Shown: positions 16,201-25,182, counted from the stretch's first letter. The stretch is 64,000 nucleotides of DNA from Clostridium_AT radicumherbarum (GCF_045310525.1 NZ_JBJHZY010000001.1:310001-374000); one strand, 5' to 3'. Notes: generated by a model not told the origin, from the sequence alone. Translations and numbers: made by a program.

Positions 16201-18795
16201 CAAATGATGGACAGCCCCGACTATAATTCACTTTTTGCCGGAATAACTCCATCTCAAAGAGATAATGCAGTGCTGGCTCTTTCCTGCCCTGTTACGACTA
16301 TAGGCGGGGGGAAAACACAAACAATAACAGGCGTACTAACGAATGAAGGAACGAATCCAATTCAGATTAACAGCGTGAATATAAATGCTCCGGCAGACTG
16401 GACTGTTGCTTTAAAAGGTGCAGCTGCAAGCGGAATAGTGGCACCGGGCCAGACCAAAACTGTACAATGGGATGTCACCACCGCTTCGGCATACCCGGGA
16501 TATTTGGTGCAATTGACTGCAAAAGCAAATTATACTGACTCACAAGTAGATACAACAACTGCAATGCTTTCAATTGGCGATGCATCCATTTCTTCCACTG
16601 CTGTATCAGGGATTTCACTGGATAAGCCTGACCTTTACTTGCTGCCGGGAACAACAATGCCCATCATTCCCATCATTGCACCGGCAGATGCCTATAACAA
16701 GGCAGTAACCTGGACTTCTTCTGATGAGTCTGTTGCAACCGTTGACCAAAAAGGAAATGTCACCGGCGTTGCAGAAGGATATACGATTATTACAGCTCAA
16801 ACAGAAGATGGTAATTTTGTTGCAACCTCAAACGTCAATGTAGTACCTAAAGTAACACCAGTGTCAGGTATCACTTTGAACAAAAATATGTATAATTTTG
16901 TATCAGATTATTTCTCCTCAGTCACTCCGACATCGATTCAACCAAAGACACAGTTGGTTACCAGTATACAACCGGTTCAGGCAACTGATGTACGTGTCAC
17001 TTGGGCGTCGGACAATCCATCAGTGGCAACAGTAGACCAATCAGGCATAGTAACTGCAATTAGACCGGGTATCGCTAATATAAAAGCGACAACTAATGAT
17101 GGCGGTTATATAGCAGCGGCTGCAGTGTATGTACCTACAATGAGCGAAAGCTTTCAGAACCAGAACTCTGGATCCAACTGGGGTGTAGGAAAAGGCAGTG
17201 AAAATGGTACTATGTCTGCATCTGTTGGAACAGCCTCAGGTGTCACAGGCCAGGTATTAAATTTAGCTGGCAGCGGTACCGGTGCAAGAGCTGCCTATAA
17301 AAACTTTACACCAGCAATTGCAAACAGCAAAATACAGCTTGCTTTTGACTGGAATATTGGAGCTCCTGCTGCAGGATCAGGGCAACTTCGTATTCAAGAT
17401 AGTAACCATAAAAATTTCATAACCTTCGGTGTTCCACAAGGCGGCACAAGCACTTTACTTTATACAACAACTGCAACTCTTCCGTCTAATACCGCACTGA
17501 ATACATCCACTGCAAAAGTAATAGCTGCATCCGGGTTTAATACGGCTAATGCAACTTATCATGTTAATGTTATACTGGATATGACAAGCAAAATAATCAG
17601 TTTTACTTTTACAAATACAGCCGATGCAAGTAAAGCTGTAACCGTGAACAACGTGCCCTTTGCAACTGGAACTACATATGCTCAAAATCTAGGTGCTCTT
17701 GAGTTCTATGCAACCCGAACCGGATCTATGAACTGGTACCCGTGGATTGACAATTTCAATGTATATAAGTTGTCAGATACAACAGCTCCAGTAACTACAT
17801 CAACCATTTCACCTGCAGCAGCAGATGGTGAAAACAACTGGTATGTTCACTCTCCAGTGGTCACATTAAATGGAACGGATGATTTAACAGGCATTGAAAA
17901 GATTCTTTACAGCCTTGATAATGGAACTACATGGAACACATACACAAAACCAATTTCAGTAGAAAATAATGGAGTAAATTACCTACAATACTATTCAATA
18001 GATAATGCAGGTAATATTGAACAAACAAAATCGTTAACTTTTAATGTAGACTTAAATGCACCAACTACAACTTTTGTTGTGTGCCCAACTTCTTCAGAAG
18101 GTAAAAATGGATGGTATATTAAACCTGTGTCCGTTTCATTAAGTGCAGCTGACGAGGAGTCTGGTGTGAACTCCATAATGTATAGCTTGGATAATGATGC
18201 ATTTATGACATATACTGATGCTATAACTGTTGATACTAGTAGAAATCACATTTTACAGTACTATTCTATTGATAAGGCAGGCAATAAGGAGGATATGCAT
18301 ACTCAGTCTATTAATATAGATTTGGATGGCCCCATAATTGTAATAACACAACCTACGGCTGATTCCTACAGTGATGCTGCAAACCTAATGCCTCAGTTTA
18401 CAGTAAATGATTCAGTATCAGGTTTGGATGTTTCCAAAACCACGGTGACTCTAGATGGGCAGGCCATTGCACAAAATTCTTCAATCCCTCTTTATACATT
18501 GGAACTTGGAGAACATGTGATTTCCGTTACCGCCTTCGATAAAGCCGGAAATAAATCGACTCAAACAGTTACATTCAAAACTAAAACTAGTGTAGATAGT
18601 TTAAAATCACTTATTGCTTGCTTTACTAAATTGGGTTCTATTGATAATAGTGGCATAGCAAATAGTTTAATACAAAAGATTAATAATAACGATCTGAAGA
18701 GCTTTATAAACGAAGTTGAAGCGCAGGCGAATAAGCACATAGAAGGAGAAGCATCGAAAATTATGCTTCGTGATGCACAAGCCCTCTTAAAATAG
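13294..18795 (+). CDS. giant secreted GH35 beta-galactosidase, multidomain with C-terminal FIMAH
   Basis: The protein has 1833 residues. A signal peptide (MRKTRKKIISYLLSAALSISML, to about 30) is followed by a GH35 catalytic barrel at about 50-390 with acid/base Glu215 in QVENEY and nucleophile Glu293 in VAELGGGWFD. Beta-galactosidase accessory jelly-roll domains follow to about 980, then a CARDB/NPCBM-like Ig domain, two Big2-type repeats (about 1105-1290, VTWTSSDESVATVD and VTWASDNPSVATVD), a laminin-G-like domain, two FN3-like OmpL47 repeats (YSLDNGTTWNTY; YSLDNDAFMTY), an Ig-like domain and a FIMAH helical domain (last 70 residues). It should remove terminal beta-galactose from host or plant glycans outside the cell. 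The strong AGGAGG site fixes the start. The catalytic half is visibly richer in G+C than the neighbours, suggesting acquisition. Confidence 0.9.
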   Translation: MRKTRKKIISYLLSAALSISMLAVPSVSYADVLSVTTQGNPGSFTLPASQGITGTHTVTFDPYSLMIDGKRTFIYSGEFHYWRLPSQSEWLDVLQKMKSAGFNAVSIYFNWNFHSAAQGQYDFTGIRDIDKLLTMCEEAGLYVIARPGPYINGETDAGGFPGWLMTQAGKARTNAPDYVAACKEWLSTVDSIIAKHQITNSNNPGSVILYQVENEYTGGDKNYMQALIDTVHADGINVPLFHNDKSGPQGNWASGLGAPEIYAFDSYPSFGTLPTYYGDGNKRNPNSPNFVAELGGGWFDPWGGKGFASLAPSYNANYENIAYNHVVSEGATMMNIYMTYGGTSWGYLPFPGVYSSYDYTAAISENRQIGSKYNEEKLLATMYRTLTPLTKTDTLTTQVPSNSGLIVNAMKNPDSGTQFYVLRHSSGNTTTTDTTNLAISTADGNYTIPQQTGTSISINGQESKFLVANYALGSEHLVYSTSNLYTYITQGNRDTALLYGAGPGTNGETVLRYAQQPTVSVLSGTVTSNYDPVSKDLRLNYNHNDSEARVLISDGSRELLLILTTTATAQTYWRNDTSSGAVLVKGPYLLRSASEEAGNTLALQGDNDKATTVEVFGASSINQITWNGVPMNASQTASGSYTFSLADPAPAAIPQLANWKFTYETPQAQPSFDDSSWISANKTTTNNPTKPSTPTVLYADDYGFHRGVIWFRGHFNASGNETGITLDGEGGTNGAFAIWLNGSYLGSSLSGTKAFTFPSNLLNVGSDNVISVMLQSMGHDEDGGNNDAQKSPRGLIKAAMQGASTTLSWKLQGNQGGETLLDAVRGVPNAGGLYGENNGWNLSSYPDQSWTQVTLPDNWAARSLPAGVAWYRTSFDLDFPTMSDVPLGLNISDTASKNYRAYIYVNGWLLGQYINNLGPQHLFALPPGVLNPNGKNTVAIAVWALDGSSTGLGQVNLQQLGNYAGGVPVQMMDSPDYNSLFAGITPSQRDNAVLALSCPVTTIGGGKTQTITGVLTNEGTNPIQINSVNINAPADWTVALKGAAASGIVAPGQTKTVQWDVTTASAYPGYLVQLTAKANYTDSQVDTTTAMLSIGDASISSTAVSGISLDKPDLYLLPGTTMPIIPIIAPADAYNKAVTWTSSDESVATVDQKGNVTGVAEGYTIITAQTEDGNFVATSNVNVVPKVTPVSGITLNKNMYNFVSDYFSSVTPTSIQPKTQLVTSIQPVQATDVRVTWASDNPSVATVDQSGIVTAIRPGIANIKATTNDGGYIAAAAVYVPTMSESFQNQNSGSNWGVGKGSENGTMSASVGTASGVTGQVLNLAGSGTGARAAYKNFTPAIANSKIQLAFDWNIGAPAAGSGQLRIQDSNHKNFITFGVPQGGTSTLLYTTTATLPSNTALNTSTAKVIAASGFNTANATYHVNVILDMTSKIISFTFTNTADASKAVTVNNVPFATGTTYAQNLGALEFYATRTGSMNWYPWIDNFNVYKLSDTTAPVTTSTISPAAADGENNWYVHSPVVTLNGTDDLTGIEKILYSLDNGTTWNTYTKPISVENNGVNYLQYYSIDNAGNIEQTKSLTFNVDLNAPTTTFVVCPTSSEGKNGWYIKPVSVSLSAADEESGVNSIMYSLDNDAFMTYTDAITVDTSRNHILQYYSIDKAGNKEDMHTQSINIDLDGPIIVITQPTADSYSDAANLMPQFTVNDSVSGLDVSKTTVTLDGQAIAQNSSIPLYTLELGEHVISVTAFDKAGNKSTQTVTFKTKTSVDSLKSLIACFTKLGSIDNSGIANSLIQKINNNDLKSFINEVEAQANKHIEGEASKIMLRDAQALLK

Positions 18796-18900
18796 AAAAA
18801 GGAGGGTAAAATATAGAGCTAGTTTACAGCTATTCGAGTCAATGAATTATACTAGGTAACACTGGGCATAATATCACTCCGAAAAAAAGGAGATGATATT

Positions 18901-19059
18901 ATGTCCAGCTTTTTACGTATTAAAGCTATGATTTCATATACCATACCAAAAATATCTAAGTTATCTGATATATGGCTTCATCGGATTTATGAGGATGAAA
19001 GCTATTCAAAAAAAAATTTATACAGATTACACTTGATTTTATTCATATTAATCCGATAA
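18901..19059 (+). CDS. small hypothetical ORF, 52 aa
   Basis: AAAGGAGATGATATT gives a good ribosome binding site before ATG 18901. The start region can form a hairpin (AATATCA/TGATATT) that may sequester it. The peptide (MSSFLRIKAMISYTIPKISK... ending LHLILFILIR) is basic, has no recognised family, and ends in a codon run shared with fragment A. It could be a truncated mobile-element gene or a short real protein. The remaining bases of 18796-19123 show no other signal; there is no terminator after the GH35 gene. Confidence 0.4.
   Translation: MSSFLRIKAMISYTIPKISKLSDIWLHRIYEDESYSKKNLYRLHLILFILIR
19024..19041 (+). repeat. 18-bp direct repeat, right copy
   Basis: Identical to 12731-12748 (agattacacttgatttta); see that entry. 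Confidence 0.6.
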
Positions 19060-19123
19060 TAGAAAGTAGGTGGAAAATTAAAGAAATGGGTAAATCTGAA
19101 AGCAGATGATGGGAGTTGGGTGA

Positions 19124-20368
19124 ATGAAATTTAAAAACAAAATAACTTGTATAATATTATCTACAGCTGTGATAATATCATCGAGTACAACCGTGTTTGC
19201 TGATCCGACAGTTGACTCTCTTAATAACCAAAAACAGCAGCTGGAGAATCAAAATAAGCAAAATAACTTGAATATGCAGAAAAGCCAATTAAATGCTGAT
19301 AGTGCTGAAAAAGATATTAAAAATCTTAATAAACAGATAGAAATGCTAGATTCTAAGATAGAAGGTCTTAATAGGACCATTGCAGATACAAAGGCAAAAA
19401 TAACTACAAAAGAAGCAGATATACAAGTAGCCCAAAAGCATTATGATGAAGCTGAAGCTGATTTAAAAGATGAGCAGGAATTATTCAATAAAAGAATGAG
19501 GGCTATGTATATAGCAGGAAATGATCAATATGTAAGTATCCTGCTATCATCGAAAGATTTCAATGACTTTCTTTCAAAAGCACAGGCTATTGTATCAATA
19601 ATTAATTTCGATAATAGAGTAATAAAAGATTTTCAAGATAAAAAACAAATAATTAAGTCAGCAGAAGCAGCTTTAATGCAGGACAAAGATGAACTCACAG
19701 CATATAAGAAAGAAAATGAAAGCAAATTAGCTGAAGTTCAAAGTAATATTGAAAATCAAAGGCAGTTAGTAGCAGAGGCAAAAAGTAGACAAGCATATTA
19801 TATTAGTCAAATAAGCGATTATAAAAATAAAGTTGCAGCTGTAGACAAGCAGGTTCAAGATACAATTAAACAATTACAAGCCTTAGCACAAGCTCAAAAT
19901 CCATCAAATAATAATGGAGCAGGGGTGCCAGCTGCACCAAATGCTATTGTAGCCTATGCCTATACTTTTTTAGGAGATCCTTATGTATGGGGAGCTGAAG
20001 GCGAAATTTTTACGCAAGCAGATATAGATATGTATAGAAATACTGCTCATGATTTAAGTGGTATGGAAAAGTTACTAGGTAGACAATCCTTTGATTGCTC
20101 AGGACTTATGCAATATATATACGCACACTTTGGAATACATATCAGCAGAACTACTTACTCACAAATTAATGATGGAACCCCGGTAAGTAGAAGCAATCTA
20201 AAACCAGGTGATTTGGTATTCTTTGGGACTTATAGTGATCCCCACCACGTTGGCATGTATGTAGGAAACAACTGCTATATACAAGCGCCATATAGCGGAG
20301 ATGTAGTAAGGGTAAGTTCTCTAGATGATTCAGATGAATATCTATGTGCTAGAAGAATATTAAAATAG
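19124..20368 (+). CDS. secreted NlpC/P60 peptidoglycan endopeptidase with coiled-coil (PcsB-like)
   Basis: The protein has 414 residues. A signal peptide (IILSTAVIISSSTTVFA, cut near residue 27) is followed by a long coiled coil at about 30-245 (Gln/Lys/Asp-rich heptads), like the FtsEX-regulated PcsB/CwlO hydrolases, then a short Pro/Asn linker and an NlpC/P60 domain at about 275-414. Catalytic Cys325 lies in FDCSGLMQYIYAHFG, and the His lies in DPHHVGMYVG. It should cleave gamma-D-Glu-diaminopimelate links in the wall during growth or division. The domain carries an unusual insertion between the YVWGAEGE strand and the Cys. The ATG at 19124 has a GGGAG site upstream. Confidence 0.9.
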   Translation: MKFKNKITCIILSTAVIISSSTTVFADPTVDSLNNQKQQLENQNKQNNLNMQKSQLNADSAEKDIKNLNKQIEMLDSKIEGLNRTIADTKAKITTKEADIQVAQKHYDEAEADLKDEQELFNKRMRAMYIAGNDQYVSILLSSKDFNDFLSKAQAIVSIINFDNRVIKDFQDKKQIIKSAEAALMQDKDELTAYKKENESKLAEVQSNIENQRQLVAEAKSRQAYYISQISDYKNKVAAVDKQVQDTIKQLQALAQAQNPSNNNGAGVPAAPNAIVAYAYTFLGDPYVWGAEGEIFTQADIDMYRNTAHDLSGMEKLLGRQSFDCSGLMQYIYAHFGIHISRTTYSQINDGTPVSRSNLKPGDLVFFGTYSDPHHVGMYVGNNCYIQAPYSGDVVRVSSLDDSDEYLCARRILK

Positions 20369-20413
20369 CAACAAGTTATCTAGCAGCATGCAATGCAGCA
20401 ATGACTGTAAAGT

Positions 20414-20457
20414 AAAAAGCCAGGCACAGCCTCTTGTAAAGGTTATGTCTGGCTTTT
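20414..20457. terminator. bidirectional terminator
   Basis: An A-run and AGCCAGGCACAGCCT pair with AGGTTATGTCTGGCT followed by TTTT. It serves the NlpC/P60 gene on + and the permease on -. Confidence 0.85.
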
Positions 20458-20477
20458 ATATTACCTAATTTCAGTAA

Positions 20478-20511
20478 CAGAGTGAAAATAGTTATTAACC
20501 GTCCCCATTAG
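20478..20511. repeat. second copy of the REP-like block
   Basis: The 34-base block containing GTTATTAACCGTCCCCATTA matches 11856-11889 at all but a few positions. It lies between the terminator and the permease stop codon. Confidence 0.65.
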
Positions 20512-20522
20512 ACCCATTGAAT

Positions 20523-21947
20523 TTATGCTGAAGGCTCTATGGTTTCCTCTGTCTTAACTTTATTCATTACACTATGCTTATAGCCGTAAAGCATGTAAAC
20601 AATAATACCTATTACAAACCAAACTACAAATCTAATTTGAGTAACATGTGGTAGCTTAATAATTAGGAAGCCGCAGAATAATATAGCAAGACCAGGTACT
20701 ACTGGAACAAATGGACATTTAAATGGTCTCTCTAGATCAGGTCTCCTCTTTCTTAGAAGAATTATTGAGAAGGCAACAATTATAAAGGCTGCAAGTGTAC
20801 CTATATTTGTTAATTCAGCAACTACTCCTATTGGAGTAAAGCCAGCAAGCAATGAAGTAACTATACCAACTAGTATTGTGCTCTTTACAGGAGTCTTGAA
20901 TTTAGGATGAACTTCACCAAATACTTTAGGAAGTAATCCATCTCTTGACATTGCAAAGAATACACGAGTTTGACCAAACATCATAACAAGTAAAACTGAA
21001 GTTATACCGCAAACTGCTCCAACAGATACTAAGGCAGCTCCCCAGCTGATTCCTAATTGCTGAAGTGCAAATGCAACTGGTGCAGCGGTTTCCTTATAGA
21101 TTGAATATGGTAATATACCGGTTAGTATTGCAGATACAATTATATATAGAATTGTACAAATTATTAAAGAGGCAATTATACCTTTTGGCAAATCCTTTTG
21201 AGGATTCTTAACTTCTTCTGCGGCAGTAGATACCGCGTCAAAGCCTATATAAGCAAAGAATATAATTGAGGCTCCTTGGAAAACTCCACTCCAGCCATAG
21301 GGCATAAATGGTGTCCAGTTCGCAGGTTTTACATGTCCTACTGCAAGACCAATGAACAATAAAACCATCAATATCTTTATTCCTACAATTATATTATTAA
21401 ATTTTGCGCTTTCTTCTACTCCAATAATGAGCAAGCTTGTTATACAGAATATAATAAAGATTGCTGGTAAATTAATTAAGCCCCCATCAGTTCCAGGAGC
21501 ATTTATAAGCTGCTTTGGTAGATGAATTCCTGCAGCTCCCAGCAGTTCCACTATATAGCCCGACCAACCAATGGCAACAGCGGCTATAGCCACAGCATAT
21601 TCAAGGATTAAATCCCACCCGATAATCCAAGCCCAAATTTCTCCTAAGGCTGCATACCCATAGGTATAAGCACTTCCGGCTATTGGTACCATTGCTGCAA
21701 ATTCAGCATAGCATAAAGCTGCAAAAGCACAGGCTAAGCCTGAAATGATAAAGGAAAGTATAAGAGCTGGTCCTGAGTATTTTGCAGCTGCTACTCCAGT
21801 TAACACAAAGATGCCTGTCCCAATAATGGCACCTACACCAAGCATGGTTAATTCAAATGCACCTAGAGACTTTTTTAATGATTTTCCTGAAGTTGATTCT
21901 GCGATTAATTCATTAATAGGTTTTAATCTAAAGATTTTTTTTATCAT
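20523..21947 (-). CDS. APC-family amino acid permease (cationic amino acid transporter type)
   Basis: The protein has 474 residues and about 12 hydrophobic helices. The N-terminal KSLGAFELTMLGVGAIIGTGIFVLTG is the signature first helix of APC carriers with the GIF unwound segment. The FFAYIGFDAVSTAAEEVKNPQKDLPKGI motif is typical of the CAT/YfnA branch. It imports amino acids by proton symport; substrate specificity cannot be read. The C-terminal tail is short and charged. It is transcribed alone, with a shared terminator downstream. Confidence 0.92.
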   Translation of the reverse strand: MIKKIFRLKPINELIAESTSGKSLKKSLGAFELTMLGVGAIIGTGIFVLTGVAAAKYSGPALILSFIISGLACAFAALCYAEFAAMVPIAGSAYTYGYAALGEIWAWIIGWDLILEYAVAIAAVAIGWSGYIVELLGAAGIHLPKQLINAPGTDGGLINLPAIFIIFCITSLLIIGVEESAKFNNIIVGIKILMVLLFIGLAVGHVKPANWTPFMPYGWSGVFQGASIIFFAYIGFDAVSTAAEEVKNPQKDLPKGIIASLIICTILYIIVSAILTGILPYSIYKETAAPVAFALQQLGISWGAALVSVGAVCGITSVLLVMMFGQTRVFFAMSRDGLLPKVFGEVHPKFKTPVKSTILVGIVTSLLAGFTPIGVVAELTNIGTLAAFIIVAFSIILLRKRRPDLERPFKCPFVPVVPGLAILFCGFLIIKLPHVTQIRFVVWFVIGIIVYMLYGYKHSVMNKVKTEETIEPSA

Positions 21948-22379
21948 GTCATTCCCCCCAGTTCGAGTTATTTTTTATACGTCATTGAAGTAAAGCTATA
22001 CAGCAATAATATTATTATTAGTATATATTGAATATTTGCATTTTTCAACATATTTTTTAGTTAATTTATAAAAATTTCAAAAAAATTTTATTACTATTAA
22101 TGAAAAATATAGAATTATGGAATAATATGAAAATTATGGGTGAAAAGCAGTGTTTTTCTTCAGATATTTTAGTATAGTAACAGCTATTTTTATATAATTA
22201 AAATATAGTATAATAAGTTATATCATAAGCTTGAATAAGTTAATCTATTAAAAGAGTATATGAGAAATAAAGTTTTTTATGGTGTACAGAATTTAATATT
22301 ATTTATGTGCTGAATAAGGAATTTAAGGGATTGACTGATTAATAATTATCCACTCAAAAGAATATTTGGAGGTACTAGT
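21948..22379. other. intergenic region between divergent genes
   Basis: These 432 bases are AT-rich and hold the promoters of the permease (-) and the acetyltransferase (+). No T-box, lysine riboswitch or other structured leader was recognised. GGAGG at 22368-22372 is the ribosome binding site of the next gene. Confidence 0.5.
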
Positions 22380-22874
22380 GTGATAAGAAAGGCAATAGTA
22401 GAAGATTTAAGAGATATTATGAATATAATAAAGGAAACTAAAGTGGAAATGCATTCTTATAATAATTATCAATGGGATGAAAGCTATCCTTTGGAAAAGG
22501 ATTTTATTAATGATATTGAAGATGGATGTTTATATGTAGCAGAAAGAGAAGGTAAATTGATGGGCTTTGTATGTATTAACAAAATAGAGCCATCAGAGTA
22601 CAGTGGACTAAATTGGTCATTAAATGAGGAAGCTATGGTTATTCATAGAATGTCTGTTAATCCATCCAGCAGAAGAATGGGAATTGGCACTGAGCTAATG
22701 AAGTTTGCTGAAGAATTAGCTTTGAAAAATAATATTAGATATCTGAAAACAGATACCTATTCAATAAATACAAAAATGAATGCCTTGTTTGTAAAATGCG
22801 GACACAAACTTGTTGGAGAAATGAGTTTCTTAAGTAAAGAAAAACCCTTTTACAGCTATGAAAAAATATTGTAA
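22380..22874 (+). CDS. GNAT-family N-acetyltransferase
   Basis: The protein has 164 residues with a single GNAT fold. The acetyl-CoA pyrophosphate loop is RRMGIGTELMKFAEE (residues about 99-113), preceded by the hydrophobic beta4 strand (MVIHRMSVNPSSR). The acceptor substrate cannot be inferred. The start is GTG 22380, set by GGAGG 7 bases upstream. A TPR-type gene follows after 58 bases without a terminator, so the two may be co-transcribed. Confidence 0.85.
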   Translation: MIRKAIVEDLRDIMNIIKETKVEMHSYNNYQWDESYPLEKDFINDIEDGCLYVAEREGKLMGFVCINKIEPSEYSGLNWSLNEEAMVIHRMSVNPSSRRMGIGTELMKFAEELALKNNIRYLKTDTYSINTKMNALFVKCGHKLVGEMSFLSKEKPFYSYEKIL

Positions 22875-22932
22875 AATTTAATGATTAAAACTGAATTAAA
22901 AATAAACTATAAACAAAATAAGAGGTATAAAG

Positions 22933-23643
22933 ATGGGGATGAATAATAGTACTGAGGCTGGCAGTGAGTCTAACATGACTCAAAATAAGAAAACATATAT
23001 TAAACTTAGTGAAGAAGTTAATAAGGCAAGAAGATTACATACTAATTTTATTTTTGCCATATTTATTTGCTTATTTTTTGGCTTCGGAAATCCATTATTT
23101 TTAGTGGGAACAGCTGCACTTACCCTATATATTTTTATTAGTAAAAATGCCAGACAAAGAAGGTTTGTGGCCGTGGCGGTGAGCAGCTTACATTCTTCAA
23201 AAATAAACAAGGCTAAAGATTATTTGGAAAAGGCTAGAAACATAACTGAAAATCAGTTAGTTAAAGCCTTAGAAAATGATATTAATAAAATAGAAAATGC
23301 AGGTAATGATGAAGTAGAAGTGGAAGATAATATATTTAAAATGCAGAAGGAAAGAAATATAAGAGCAGAAGAGCTTGAAAAGCAAGGGGATGTAAAAGGT
23401 GCAATTAAGCTCTATGAGGAAAATATTAAAGAGGGCTTTCCAGGAATACTTCCTTATGACAAGCTTTTGGTTATATATAAAAAAGAAAAGAATTATGATG
23501 AGGAGCTTAGGATCATAAATAGGGCTATTGAAGTTTTTGATAAGCTATATTTAAATTGTGATATTGAAATTAATAAAGCTTTATATTTGGAGACAGCCCA
23601 AAAGTATAAGAAAATATTAAATAAATTGCTAAATAAAAAATAA
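22933..23643 (+). CDS. membrane-anchored TPR-like protein, unknown function
   Basis: The protein has 236 residues. A charged N-terminus is followed by a hydrophobic hairpin of one or two helices (about 38-75, FIFAIFICLFFGFGNPLFLVG). The cytosolic part has degenerate TPR helices: AKDYLEKARNITENQL, EKQGDVKGAIKLYEENIKEG and KNYDEELRIINRAIEV. Such proteins usually act as assembly scaffolds; no partner is evident. AGAGGT precedes ATG 22933, and a second in-frame ATG at 22939 is an alternative. Confidence 0.65.
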   Translation: MGMNNSTEAGSESNMTQNKKTYIKLSEEVNKARRLHTNFIFAIFICLFFGFGNPLFLVGTAALTLYIFISKNARQRRFVAVAVSSLHSSKINKAKDYLEKARNITENQLVKALENDINKIENAGNDEVEVEDNIFKMQKERNIRAEELEKQGDVKGAIKLYEENIKEGFPGILPYDKLLVIYKKEKNYDEELRIINRAIEVFDKLYLNCDIEINKALYLETAQKYKKILNKLLNKK

Positions 23644-23678
23644 ATCCGAGTTTTTATAAAAACTCGGATTTATTTTTT
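23643..23678 (+). terminator. terminator after the TPR-like gene
   Basis: A 12-bp stem, AATCCGAGTTTT with AAAACTCGGATT, is followed by TATTTTTT. The 265 bases from here to 23944 are AT-rich and show only a promoter-like region and the next ribosome binding site. Confidence 0.9.
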
Positions 23679-23944
23679 AAGTTAGGCTATGTTATAGAAT
23701 ATTGTTAACAATAATATAGCACTTATATACGAAATTATCCAATATACATGCTATAGGATTAGTTTTCATCTGTATTTTATTGTAACTTTAGTAATATAAT
23801 TACGTATAAAGTTTATAGTTATAATAAAAGAGGTTTGATTATTTTGTCATTTCCCACTTTGGGATATAAGTATACATAGAAAAACAGAACAAAAGAAGCC
23901 TGTAATATACAGTAAGTTTATTCTTTAGGAGGTAATGATAAAGG

Positions 23945-24321
23945 ATGAAAAAAATTATTTTAATTATTTTTTCAACATTTCTACTTTTAGGGCTAATTGG
24001 ATGCTCAAATCAACAAAAATTAAAGATGCAAATGTAAAGCAACCAAGTAATGTGACTGATAAAAAACAAGATGTTAGAGAGGTTGTATGGAATCAACTTA
24101 ATGCACAGGAAAAAGAGCATATAAAAGGCACATGGAATGACTTTAAAGTGAGTAAAATAACTTTAACAGAAAATATGGGAAGAATATCTGATAAGTCCTA
24201 TATTGGTAAAGAAGTATATCTTATTGATTTTACAATCGACAGTATGGCTATACCAAACAATAGAATTGTATATGCATCATTAGATGACTACAAACTTATA
24301 GGTTATGGTTTGGTAGATTAA
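23945..24321 (+). pseudogene. lipoprotein gene interrupted by a one-base frameshift
   Basis: ATG 23945 opens a perfect lipoprotein signal (MKKIILIIFSTFLLLGLIGCSN; lipobox LIGC) that stops at TAA 24035-24037. The mature part (IKDANVKQPSNVTDKKQD...KLIGYGLVD) continues in another frame to 24321. Adding one A to the AAAAA run at 24015-24019 joins the two as CSNQQK-IKDANVK. The body of about 100 residues resembles small secreted proteins with a YSIRV-type C-terminal beta sheet, but no family is certain. The break could be real, a contingency run, or a homopolymer error. GGAGG lies 12 bases before the ATG. Confidence 0.75.
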
Positions 24322-24348
24322 CTTTAAAGGGCTAATATATCCTAAGAT

Positions 24349-24388
24349 TAAGAAGACATCCTTAATTAACTTAAAGGATGTCTTCTTA
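24349..24388. terminator. bidirectional terminator
   Basis: The stem AAGAAGACATCCTT/AAGGATGTCTTCTT lies between convergent genes, with an A/T-rich flank on both sides. Confidence 0.85.
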
Positions 24389-24396
24389 ATATAAAA

Positions 24397-25182
24397 TTAA
24401 TATTGATACTTCTTTTCCAATATATGAACCAATTCATACATTACATAAGCTATAATTGAAAGTATTAAAATACTCATCATAACCATGTCTAATTGAGATA
24501 CCTGGCCACCGTATACTATAAGGAAGCCTAAGCCTTCCCTTGCTACAAGGAATTCACCCATAATTACACCAACCCAGGACAAGCCTACATTTATTTTTAG
24601 TGCAGAAATAAGAGTTGGAATGCAGGAAGGAATAATTAAGTGTGTCAGTGTTTGAAGCTTACTTGCACCAAAGGTTTTTAAGAGCTTTACCTTATCTTCA
24701 TCCACCTCATTGAAGCCCCCAAGGACTGTAATGATTGTTACAACTACGGATATTAAAAGTGCCATAACTATAATAGCTCCTACTCCATTTCCAATCCAAA
24801 ATATAATTATAGGGCCTAGGGCTACCTTTGGAAGGGCATTTAAAACTACAATGTATGGGTCTAACACTCTTGACAAAAACTTTGACCACCATAATATTAC
24901 TGCTATTATTGTTCCAAGGAGGGTTCCTAAGGTAAAGCCTACTATGGTTTCAGTGCAGGTGACTGAAATATGCCTAAACAAAGTACCTTCCTTATAAATT
25001 TCAATGAGGCTTTTAAACATTCTTGAAGGAGTACTAGTTAAAAAAGGATCTATAATCTTTAAGTCTCCCAATACCTCCCACAGAAGAAAGAAAACAATGA
25101 GGATTAAAAATCTTGCAATTGTAACCCTTCTATTTGTGCCTTTTACCTTTTTTATATATTGTAATTGTTCTTTACTTTCCAT
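24397..25182 (-). CDS. ABC transporter permease, SsuC/TauC/ThiX type
   Basis: The protein has 261 residues and six membrane helices. The permease EAA loop reads EVDEDKVKLLKTFGASKLQTLTHLIIPS, the segment that contacts the ATPase, and is typical of the nitrate/sulfonate/taurine/pyrimidine-precursor family. The ATG at 25180-25182 is preceded by GGAGGTGA; a TTG one codon upstream is less likely. It overlaps the 3' end of the ATPase gene by 11 bases, so the two are translationally coupled. Substrate unknown. Confidence 0.9.
   Translation of the reverse strand: MESKEQLQYIKKVKGTNRRVTIARFLILIVFFLLWEVLGDLKIIDPFLTSTPSRMFKSLIEIYKEGTLFRHISVTCTETIVGFTLGTLLGTIIAVILWWSKFLSRVLDPYIVVLNALPKVALGPIIIFWIGNGVGAIIVMALLISVVVTIITVLGGFNEVDEDKVKLLKTFGASKLQTLTHLIIPSCIPTLISALKINVGLSWVGVIMGEFLVAREGLGFLIVYGGQVSQLDMVMMSILILSIIAYVMYELVHILEKKYQY

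Noticed and set aside
21948..22379. possible riboswitch or T-box upstream of the amino acid permease
   Set aside because: No T-box core, lysine aptamer or terminator/antiterminator structure could be seen.
24035..24037. stop codon in the lipoprotein gene as recoding
   Set aside because: The stop is TAA and the frames differ, so a frameshift explains it, not selenocysteine.
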